Positions 1 to 5,699 of a DNA stretch of 7,237 nucleotides are shown here, piece by piece. Position 1 is the stretch's first letter. Each line of letters opens with the position of its first letter. Location of the stretch: positions 3,028 to 10,264 of the forward strand of contig QHPW01000010.1 of NCBI GenBank assembly GCA_003219675.1. The letters are read 5' to 3'. The position numbers and the translations under genes were made by a program. This DNA is from Verrucomicrobiota bacterium. GTDB taxonomy: Bacteria > Verrucomicrobiota > Verrucomicrobiia > Limisphaerales > AV2. The notes beneath the pieces were generated by a model, which worked only from the letters and a program-made list of their open reading frames with translations, was not told the origin of the DNA and searched no databases.

Positions 1-249
1 CAAAAGAACCTCTCGGTCGGGATGATGCTCGAGGAATTATCGGCTTACCTGATAAAGCTGGGTTGCGACCAGGCCATGAACCTCGACGGAGGCGGTTCAG
101 CGACGCTTTGGTGCAACGGGCATGTGCGGAACAGCCCATGCGACGGCCAGGAACGCCCCATCGCCAATTCCCTGATCGTGGTGAGGAGGAAGACTGCCCG
201 ATTGCAACGTTCAAATGCTGCGACCGCGGGTTCCCCACACACTCCATGA
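1..249 (+). CDS. Phosphodiester glycosidase (NAGPA-like), C-terminal part, truncated by the left edge
   Basis: This is an open frame entering from the left edge and ending at TGA 247-249; only the last 82 codons are visible. It carries the terminal block of the NAGPA/phosphodiester glycosidase family (formerly DUF2233): LSVGM, then LGCDQAMNLDGGGSATLW with the DGGGS core at bases 85-99, then GQERPIANSL. Family members hydrolyse sugar-1-phosphodiester bonds; the mammalian member removes GlcNAc from GlcNAc-1-phosphomannose, and bacterial members are mostly uncharacterised exported proteins. Over about 64 aligned residues it matches the end of the protein encoded at 464-1798 at roughly two thirds of positions, so the two are tandem paralogues. 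Their third-codon positions differ widely, which suggests an old duplication. A short tail of about 20 residues after the domain looks unstructured. The start, signal peptide and N-terminal half lie outside the window. The family call is firm; the substrate is unknown. Confidence 0.88.
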   Translation, partial: QKNLSVGMMLEELSAYLIKLGCDQAMNLDGGGSATLWCNGHVRNSPCDGQERPIANSLIVVRRKTARLQRSNAATAGSPHTP

Positions 250-326
250 CGATCGCTGACATCCCGTTCAAAAACTCCTTCCGGGCAGTCTCCACGATTC
301 CAGAATCGCTCATCGAACCCATCAAC

Positions 327-399
327 GGTGGGGCGAGACTCCGTCGAGCCCTGATCTCCAATGGGTAGAAATCAGGGCTCGACGGAGTCTCGCCCCACC
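327..399. repeat. Perfect 29-bp inverted repeat (REP-like palindrome) with a 15-nt loop
   Basis: The left arm 327-355 (starts GGTGGGGCGAGACTCCGTCG) is exactly the reverse complement of the right arm 371-399, separated by 15 unpaired bases at 356-370. The transcript of either strand could form a very stable GC-rich hairpin. There is no T-run after it, so it is not a standard intrinsic terminator. It lies in the 214-bp gap between two tandem paralogous genes. Its size, perfect arms and intergenic position resemble dispersed REP/MITE-like palindromes found in many copies in some bacterial genomes. Only one copy is present here, so the dispersed nature is inferred. It could also protect the upstream mRNA 3' end or reduce read-through. 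Confidence 0.85.
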
Positions 400-417
400 T
401 GATTCATGGGAAGGGTG

Positions 418-444
418 CCGTTCGGCTCTGCCGAAGGGATCTTT
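418..444 (+). terminator. Weak hairpin followed by a short T-run, possible terminator
   Basis: Bases 421-426 (TTCGGC) pair with 430-435 (GCCGAA) around a TCT loop. Two further pairs, 418-419 with 437-438, lie beyond one mismatch. A short ATCTTTT follows at 439-445. The stem is short and the T-run has only four T, so termination would be weak. It lies just downstream of the large palindrome and upstream of the next gene, where a terminator for the truncated first gene would be expected. It may instead be part of the same repeat unit. Confidence 0.25.
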
Positions 445-463
445 TGGACTAACCGCTGTAATT

Positions 464-1798
464 GTGGCACCAGAGGTGCTATTTTCCTCCCGAAAAGTCA
501 TGCACCTTTTGACTTCAAAGCCGTGGCGGGCAGTGGCCACAACGAACAGCACCGAAAAGGCGCTCGTTGCCTGCACCCACGAATCGTTTGGCATTCTGGC
601 GCATTGTGGACTTCTGTTCCTTTGGTTTGCGGCGTCAGCAACGGGTATCGCCGACACCTCCGTCACCAATCGACCGCCCAAACGCGAGAGCGGCTGGTTT
701 TATATCCATGACGAAGTGCCTAAAGTTCCGTGGTCGATTCACATTTTAAGGATCGAGCGTTCTCATCGTGAGCTTGAGTTTTGCACCACCTTGGGCCAGG
801 GCCGCACCTTGGGAATGAGCACGGTCTCGGAACAAATCAAGAGTCTGGCTCCGGAACTGGGACAGCCCATTGCGGCGATCAACGGAGATTTTTACAATAA
901 GCACGAAGGTTATCCTGGAGACCCCAGGGACCTGCAGATTCACCAGGGCGAGCTGGTGAGCAGTCCCGCCGGTCACGCTTGTTTCTGGATCGACGCCGCC
1001 GGGAATCCGCAGATGACCAACATCGTTTCGCGCTTAAGGGTAATCTGGCCCGATGGGACCGCAACCCCGTTGGGGTTGAATGAAGCCCGGCCGAATGATG
1101 GCGCCGTGCTCTACACGTCGGCCATGGGAACTTCCACGCACACGAGTGACGGAATCGAGATGATCCTGGCGAGCGCAACGAACAGTGCATGGCTTCCATT
1201 ACAGGCGGGGCGGTTATACCGAGCCGTGGTTCGAGAAGTTCGGAGGGCGGGCGACACCCGGCTCAGTGTGAATTCACCTGTGCTGTCCATTGGCCCTGAT
1301 TTGGCCTCGCGCCTGCCACAGTCGGGGCAACACACCATTTTACGGATCGCGACCGAAACCGTGCCGGATCTCACCGGGGTCAAAACCGCCGTCGGAGGAG
1401 GCCCAACACTCGTGCGTGATGGCAACGCCATGGAATGGCACGGGTTTCAGATGCGCCATCCCCGGACGGCTATCGGTTGGAACAGGGATTTTATCTTCAT
1501 GGTCGAAGTGGACGGGCGACAAAGTGATTTGTCCGTGGGTATGACCTTGCCTGAGTTGGCCGCATACATGATCAAGCTCGGCTGCGAACAGGCCATAAAT
1601 CTGGATGGCGGGGGGTCGGCGACGCTCTGGGTTTGCGGCAATGTTATGAACAGCCCGTCCGAAGGACAGGAAAGACCGGGGGCAAACGCGCTGGTTCTGG
1701 TGCAACGCAGAGACGACGCGGCACGAAGCTCGGATCCTCGCCACGTGGCCGTTCGGAGCGGCGTGTTGGCGCCCGGCCGACCCTCAGCGCAGGATTAA
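464..1798 (+). CDS. Exported phosphodiester glycosidase family protein (NAGPA-like)
   Basis: This is a complete protein of up to 444 residues. Visible family blocks in order are: AAINGDFYN with N at about residue 140, the GGGPT motif at 311-315, HPRTAIG at 332-338, VDGRQSDLSVGM shortly after, NLDGGGSATLW with D at 381, and GQERPGANAL near the end. These define the NAGPA/DUF2233 phosphodiester glycosidase fold, which cleaves sugar-phosphodiester linkages; the natural substrate here is unknown. A hydrophobic stretch at about residues 44-62 (GILAHCGLLFLWFAASATG) looks like a signal peptide core or membrane anchor, so the enzyme probably acts in the periplasm or outside. The start is uncertain: GTG 464 gives an unusually long N-terminal region, ATG 500 is a plausible alternative, and neither has a Shine-Dalgarno sequence. 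It is a tandem paralogue of the gene ending at 249. The last 30 or so residues, rich in Arg, Ser and Ala, lie beyond the domain. The family call is strong; the start is moderate. Confidence 0.9.
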   Translation: MAPEVLFSSRKVMHLLTSKPWRAVATTNSTEKALVACTHESFGILAHCGLLFLWFAASATGIADTSVTNRPPKRESGWFYIHDEVPKVPWSIHILRIERSHRELEFCTTLGQGRTLGMSTVSEQIKSLAPELGQPIAAINGDFYNKHEGYPGDPRDLQIHQGELVSSPAGHACFWIDAAGNPQMTNIVSRLRVIWPDGTATPLGLNEARPNDGAVLYTSAMGTSTHTSDGIEMILASATNSAWLPLQAGRLYRAVVREVRRAGDTRLSVNSPVLSIGPDLASRLPQSGQHTILRIATETVPDLTGVKTAVGGGPTLVRDGNAMEWHGFQMRHPRTAIGWNRDFIFMVEVDGRQSDLSVGMTLPELAAYMIKLGCEQAINLDGGGSATLWVCGNVMNSPSEGQERPGANALVLVQRRDDAARSSDPRHVAVRSGVLAPGRPSAQD

Positions 1799-1890
1799 AA
1801 CCGTCGTGCGCAATCCAAAATCGGCACCGACGCCGGTCCTGATTGCGGAAATGTTCGCCCTGAGGGCGCCGAAGTGACAATTTACTGCCC

Positions 1891-3537
1891 ATGTCGCTGG
1901 CCGAATACTTACAAGAGTCCGGATTCAGCATTGTGTTCCTGCGCTTTGCGTCCGGCTTAATGCTGTCGCTGATGCCGGTCGAGACTCAGAGCGATTCCGC
2001 TTTACGGCAGACGGCGGGCTTCCCCGGGACCGATCTCTTCACCCAAAGCGCTGTTGTCCGGATTCGCATCGAGCTTCAGCAGCAAAACCTCCTGGCGTTG
2101 CGCGAAGACCCCCGCAGATACGTCCGGTCAACCATCCGCTCGGACGGAAAAGCCTACCGCGACGTGGGGGTTCACTTGAAAGGCTCGACCGGCAGTTTTC
2201 GCGGCGTCGACGACAAACCTGGCCTGACATTGGATTTTGGCAGATTCAATCCGGATCAGAAATTCCATGACCTGCGTAAAATCCACCTGAACAATTCGGT
2301 GGAGGATCCGAGCTACCTCAATGAACAAATCGGCAGCGAACTCTTCCGGGCGGCCGGGGTGCCGGCTCCGCGTGTGAGCCACGCGCTTGTCGAGATGAAT
2401 GGCCGTCCACTCGGTTTGTACGTGCTCAAGGAAGGATTGACCGAAGACTTCCTCAGCTTTTATTTCAGGCGGGGCGATGGCAATCTGTATGAGCCGGAGC
2501 GGGGCAACGATGTTGACGGGCGCATGAAACGACTCCTGGGGCGCGACCCGGAGAACGGACAACGGCATTTCAGCGCGTTGGCCGCGGCGGCGCGCGAAAC
2601 AGACCTCAACCGACGCCGGCAGCGTCTGGAGGAGACGCTGGATATGGATCGTTTCATTACATTTATGGCCGTGGAAGTCATGACTTGCCACCGGGATGGC
2701 TATTGCGTGGCTCGAAATAACTTCCGGCTCTATGAGGATCCGGAGACGAAAAAGACGCTTCTCCTTCCTCACGGCATGGACCAGTTATTCGGCAACGCTG
2801 ATCTGCCCTGGAAACCGCACATGGCCGGCCTCGTAGCCCGGTCAGTCCTGGAAACACCCGAAGGGCGGCAACGCTACGAGGCGCGGTTCCGCGCGCTTTT
2901 CACCGGGGTATTTAATGCGCAGCGACTCGCCGATCGTGTGAATCAAATTGTTGGCGATCTGCGCCCGTCTTTGCGAAGCAGCGAATTCAAAGGCATCGAA
3001 CAGGAAGCGGCCATCGTGCGCGACCGGATTCTGAAGCGGGAACTCAACTTAAAAAGACAGTTGAGCCGGCCAGAATCCGCACCACTCGATTTCAAAGATG
3101 GGATCGCCTGCCTGTCCGGATGGAGGAAGGTGGACGAGCCGGCCGGAGGGAGAATGGAGGAGGCCTACGGCCCGGATGGAATTGCAGGTTTGCATATGGT
3201 GGCTGGACCGGCGACCGCTGCCTCCTGGAGGACTATCGCGCGTCTCAGAGAGGGACATTACCAGTTTGAAGGCTCGGCGGCAATTGTCGCGGTTAAACCG
3301 CTCGCTTTCGGAAAGAATCAAGGTGCAGGCTTGCGTGTTGGGGGCAGAATCCAACCGCCGTTCAACTTTACCGGAGACGCATCCTGGAAAAAGTTGAAGG
3401 TCCAATTTTCGGTGGATGCGGTTGAGGAAGACGTGGAGTTGATCTGTGAACTGCGCGCCAGGGCCGGAGAAGCCCGGTTCGACGCGAGCTCCCTTCGTTT
3501 AATTCGAATCAACGAGCCGTTGCAACAAACCGAATAA
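1891..3537 (+). CDS. CotH kinase family protein with C-terminal beta-rich domain
   Basis: The protein has 548 residues. It shows the CotH (PF08757) pattern: VHLKGSTGSF at 94-103, KPGLTLDF at 109-116, LNNSVEDPS at 133-141, an AGVPAPR segment, GLYVLKEG at 175-182, GNLYEP at 197-202, DMDRFITFMAVEVM at 251-264, NNFRLY at 276-281 and PHGMDQLFGN at 293-302. Characterised CotH proteins are atypical protein kinases that phosphorylate exported or coat proteins; D297 in the MDQLF block is the likely metal-binding Asp by family analogy. Residues about 398-543 form a further region with a jelly-roll-like close (WKKLKVQFSV ... ARFDASSLRL), resembling a carbohydrate-binding module; this part is inferred. 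A hydrophobic stretch at about residues 11-30 may be a signal peptide or anchor, though it contains an Arg. ATG 1891 is the first good start after the in-frame stop at 1861; no Shine-Dalgarno is visible. The next gene starts 9 bp after the stop, suggesting cotranscription. Confidence 0.9.
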   Translation: MSLAEYLQESGFSIVFLRFASGLMLSLMPVETQSDSALRQTAGFPGTDLFTQSAVVRIRIELQQQNLLALREDPRRYVRSTIRSDGKAYRDVGVHLKGSTGSFRGVDDKPGLTLDFGRFNPDQKFHDLRKIHLNNSVEDPSYLNEQIGSELFRAAGVPAPRVSHALVEMNGRPLGLYVLKEGLTEDFLSFYFRRGDGNLYEPERGNDVDGRMKRLLGRDPENGQRHFSALAAAARETDLNRRRQRLEETLDMDRFITFMAVEVMTCHRDGYCVARNNFRLYEDPETKKTLLLPHGMDQLFGNADLPWKPHMAGLVARSVLETPEGRQRYEARFRALFTGVFNAQRLADRVNQIVGDLRPSLRSSEFKGIEQEAAIVRDRILKRELNLKRQLSRPESAPLDFKDGIACLSGWRKVDEPAGGRMEEAYGPDGIAGLHMVAGPATAASWRTIARLREGHYQFEGSAAIVAVKPLAFGKNQGAGLRVGGRIQPPFNFTGDASWKKLKVQFSVDAVEEDVELICELRARAGEARFDASSLRLIRINEPLQQTE

Positions 3538-3546
3538 TTCGCGATT

Positions 3547-4209
3547 ATGAGATCGATTCAAAAACCCGCGGCGTTTACGCTTATCGAATTGCTCGTTGTG
3601 ATCGCCATCATCGCCATCCTGGCCGGCCTGCTGCTTCCGGCGTTGGCGGCTGCCAAAGCCCGGGCCAAACGAATCGCTTGCGTGAATGATATGAAACAAA
3701 TCAGCCTGGGCTTCCGGATCTGGGCAGGCGATAATGGCGATAAGTATCCTTGGAATATCCCCTCCACCAACGGCGGCAGTTTCGGGTCGCTCGACTGGAC
3801 GGATAATTTCAGAATATGCTCCAACGAGTTTGGCACGCCTCGGATCCTGCTTTGTCCGACGGATGTGACCAAGAAAGCTGCCACCAACTGGATGTTTATG
3901 TTTGGCGACGTGAACATCAGCTATTTTATCGGCACAAAGTCAATCGAAACCAAACCGCAGACGATCCTCGCGGGTGACAGAAACGTGACCGGCGGCGGCG
4001 GTGGCCTCGACCCGCAATGGAGCATCTTTCTCGGGACCTCGATTGACGCAGCCTGGGACAAAGATTTGCACGTTCGGAACGGAAACCTTGCTTTGGCGGA
4101 TGGCAGCGTGCAACAAACCAGGACCGCCCACTTGCGTGATCAAATCAGCGCCTCCCTGGCGGCTGGACTGACAAATGTCGTCTTCTCGAAACCGCGTGGC
4201 ATTTTCTAG
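3547..4209 (+). CDS. Prepilin-like protein with N-terminal methylation motif and H-X9-DG C-terminal motif
   Basis: The protein has 220 residues. After a short leader of nine residues (MRSIQKPAA) comes FTLIELLVVIAIIAILAGLL, the type IV pilin/type II secretion pseudopilin signal with F at 10 and the conserved Glu at 14. Residue -1 is Ala, not the usual Gly, a variant that is common in PVC bacteria. A VNDMKQISLGFRIWAGDNGDKYPW-like block and LLCPTDV follow, as in the PVC-expanded family. Near the end H175, nine residues, then D185-G186 give the exact H-X9-DG motif within GNLALADGSV. The family is thought to be exported by a type II-like or pilus-like system and exposed on the surface or in the periplasm; no individual role is known. 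ATG 3547 follows the CotH stop by 9 bp without a Shine-Dalgarno, so translation is probably coupled. A run of five Gly at about residues 149-153 lies in the middle. The family call is very secure. Confidence 0.95.
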   Translation: MRSIQKPAAFTLIELLVVIAIIAILAGLLLPALAAAKARAKRIACVNDMKQISLGFRIWAGDNGDKYPWNIPSTNGGSFGSLDWTDNFRICSNEFGTPRILLCPTDVTKKAATNWMFMFGDVNISYFIGTKSIETKPQTILAGDRNVTGGGGGLDPQWSIFLGTSIDAAWDKDLHVRNGNLALADGSVQQTRTAHLRDQISASLAAGLTNVVFSKPRGIF

Positions 4210-4295
4210 ACGTACCAAAGCCGACCATTCATTGACTCCCTGACGGCGTTGAAGCATTCCGAAACGTTCAAAGGTTCGTCCTCACCCCAAGACGC

Positions 4296-4970
4296 ATGCA
4301 GAACAGTCGAGCAACCGAAATCGTCTCCGGCCTGACCACTCTGGGAGCATTGGCGTTCATGGTCTTTTCCACCTGTGAATGGCCATCTTCTCCGGACCGC
4401 AAGCTCCATACCGCGATTGGAAAAGCCATGGCCAGGGAAGCTCTGAATTTACTGGCAGACGGAGGGCAAATCCTGGTGATCACCCGCGACACCACCGCGT
4501 TCAGGCAACCGGCGGCTGATATCCTGCTGGGAAGCTTCAAAAAGGAAGTCCGTAAAGCTCACGCGACTATCGCAGCGACTCAGCTCATTCAGGTCGACCC
4601 CTTGCGGCCGGTTCAAGTGCCGTCGGGGGACTTCGTTGAATTGATAAGAAAAGCGCCCTCAGGAAGCGTGATCGTTTCCTTCATGGGCCCGCCTCTGCTG
4701 ACGGAGGAACAACGCAGTCAGTTGGGAGCCATCAAGCCCAGGATTGTCGCCTTCTGCTCGGGCAATTTGCCCGACTACGTTGACTTGCGCGCTTTATTCG
4801 ATCGGCAATTGCTCCACGCCGCGGTCCTCAGCCGCAGGAATTCCGAACCGCCGCCTTCGAAAGCCAAAGCATGGACGGGTTCGTTTGACCAACTCTATAT
4901 GACTGCGATTGCGGCCGATCATTCCAGTCTGCCAACGCCATCAGGGGTCGCACCCAAGGAACAGGAATGA
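4296..4970 (+). CDS. Hypothetical membrane-anchored or exported protein, family not recognised
   Basis: I do not recognise this 224-residue protein. A hydrophobic segment at about residues 9-27 (IVSGLTTLGALAFMVFSTC) suggests an N-terminal anchor or signal peptide. The Cys at 27 is not in a good lipobox (FSTC), so a lipoprotein is doubtful. The body alternates hydrophobic strands (GQILVITRD, SGSVIVSFMG, PRIVAFCSGN) with amphipathic helices, which suggests a Rossmann-like or periplasmic-binding-like alpha/beta fold; that is inference. The C-terminus (about 190-224) is Pro/Ser/Ala-rich and probably disordered. The gene sits between two prepilin-like genes, 86 bp after the first, and its stop overlaps the start of the second (ATGA at 4967-4970). 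It is therefore probably cotranslated with that pilin-like protein and may serve the same surface assembly. ATG 4296 puts the hydrophobic segment near the N-terminus as expected; no clear Shine-Dalgarno precedes it. Confidence 0.75.
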   Translation: MQNSRATEIVSGLTTLGALAFMVFSTCEWPSSPDRKLHTAIGKAMAREALNLLADGGQILVITRDTTAFRQPAADILLGSFKKEVRKAHATIAATQLIQVDPLRPVQVPSGDFVELIRKAPSGSVIVSFMGPPLLTEEQRSQLGAIKPRIVAFCSGNLPDYVDLRALFDRQLLHAAVLSRRNSEPPPSKAKAWTGSFDQLYMTAIAADHSSLPTPSGVAPKEQE

Positions 4971-4972
4971 TG
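4956..4972 (+). promoter_or_regulatory. Ribosome binding site and ATGA stop/start overlap
   Basis: AAGGA at 4956-4960 lies 6 bases before ATG 4967 and is the clearest Shine-Dalgarno in the window. The ATG overlaps the TGA stop of the upstream gene (ATGA, 4967-4970), and a second in-frame ATG follows immediately at 4970. The arrangement suggests translational coupling of the hypothetical protein and the divergent prepilin-like protein. Confidence 0.7.
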
Positions 4973-5614
4973 AACGTGTCATTTCATCCACGAGTCGTTT
5001 GCAGTCCGTGCCGCGCGTTCACCAGGACCGATCTGCTGGTCATGGTCGCGGTCGCGACCGTTCTTACCGCTTTGGTCATAACACCGCGGGCGGCAATGAA
5101 AAGAAAAGCGAGATTAAGCGCATGCATGGGCAATCTTCAGCAAGTCAGTCGGGCCGTTTTGCTTTATTGCGAGGAGAACAGGAAGTCGTTGCCCGGCCCC
5201 ATGCCTGACCAACAAACCGATCTCTGGTGGTGGTACAAGGAGCAGGTCAAACGCCATCTCGGATTGAGCGGAGAGTCCTCAACCAACGACGCAGTCTTTG
5301 CCTGTCCGGACGACCGGGGATACTCGGATCCCACGCCCTTCTGCCGGAATCCACGGTTCGATTATGGAAGCTACGTTTATGTGAAGCTGCCGCAGAAGAC
5401 CCTTCTGGTGATGGAGTGGTCGGCCCACGCGCCGCTGTCGTGGCACAAGAGCAAAACCGGCAGGGAGAATTCGCCCTTTTATTGCGACGCTCAGAGCGTT
5501 GTTGCGTTTGTGGACGGTCACGTGAGCTTTTCAAAAATATACTACGACGGTTACAACGCAGCCTACACACGTGATCCCATCGGCGGCTATGATTACAAAT
5601 ACAGCGGAGATTAA
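4967..5614 (+). CDS. Divergent prepilin-like protein (FTRTDLLV signal, C-X9-DG variant)
   Basis: The protein has 215 residues. A 17-residue leader ends RA, then FTRTDLLVMVAVATVLTAL begins at F18. This is a degenerate type IV prepilin signal with Ala at -1 and Asp at +5 (D22) where Glu is usual. The next block, CMGNLQQVSRAVLLYCEENRK, matches the C-x-N-x-x-Q pattern of PVC prepilin-like proteins, and FACPDD matches their CPxD element. Near the end FVDGHVSF fits the DG part of the H-X9-DG motif, but the residue at the His position is C173 (C173, nine residues, D183-G184). The C-terminus is rich in Tyr and Gly (YDYKY). It is probably an inner-membrane-anchored, surface-directed pseudopilin-like protein; whether it is processed by a prepilin peptidase is uncertain. 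It overlaps the upstream hypothetical gene by 4 bp and has a good AAGGA ribosome binding site. The second ATG at 4970 is an equally possible start. Confidence 0.85.
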   Translation: MMNVSFHPRVVCSPCRAFTRTDLLVMVAVATVLTALVITPRAAMKRKARLSACMGNLQQVSRAVLLYCEENRKSLPGPMPDQQTDLWWWYKEQVKRHLGLSGESSTNDAVFACPDDRGYSDPTPFCRNPRFDYGSYVYVKLPQKTLLVMEWSAHAPLSWHKSKTGRENSPFYCDAQSVVAFVDGHVSFSKIYYDGYNAAYTRDPIGGYDYKYSGD

Positions 5615-5699
5615 TCCGGATTTCGAAAACCGAGTCTGCAATTTTTCCGATACAGATTTCATGCTGCGCCCGATCCTTAAGATACAAAACTCAAAAACT

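Noticed and set aside
327..399. Palindrome as a standard intrinsic terminator
   Set aside because: There is no T-run after either arm in either direction, so it does not fit a Rho-independent terminator despite the strong stem.
322..681. Open frame on the - strand through the palindrome
   Set aside because: Its similar-looking peptide segments (GARLRRALIS and GLDGVSPHR) come from translating the inverted repeat. The rest overlaps the start of the phosphodiester glycosidase gene antisense.
1854..1873. Hairpin TTCGCCC-TGA-GGGCG-CC-GAA before the CotH gene
   Set aside because: The stem needs a 2-nt bulge and no T-run follows. It is too weak to call a terminator or regulatory element.
2128..2772. 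Open frame on the - strand (214 codons)
   Set aside because: It is antisense to the conserved CotH core and has no recognisable family features, so it is a codon-usage shadow.
3982..4006. GGC-repeat run inside the prepilin-like gene
   Set aside because: It is a short run encoding five Gly in frame, too short to call a microsatellite or phase-variable tract.
5615..5699. Promoter for the third phosphodiester glycosidase
   Set aside because: An AT-rich patch (TTAAGATACAAAAC) could hold a -10 element, but no matching -35 at proper spacing is clear.
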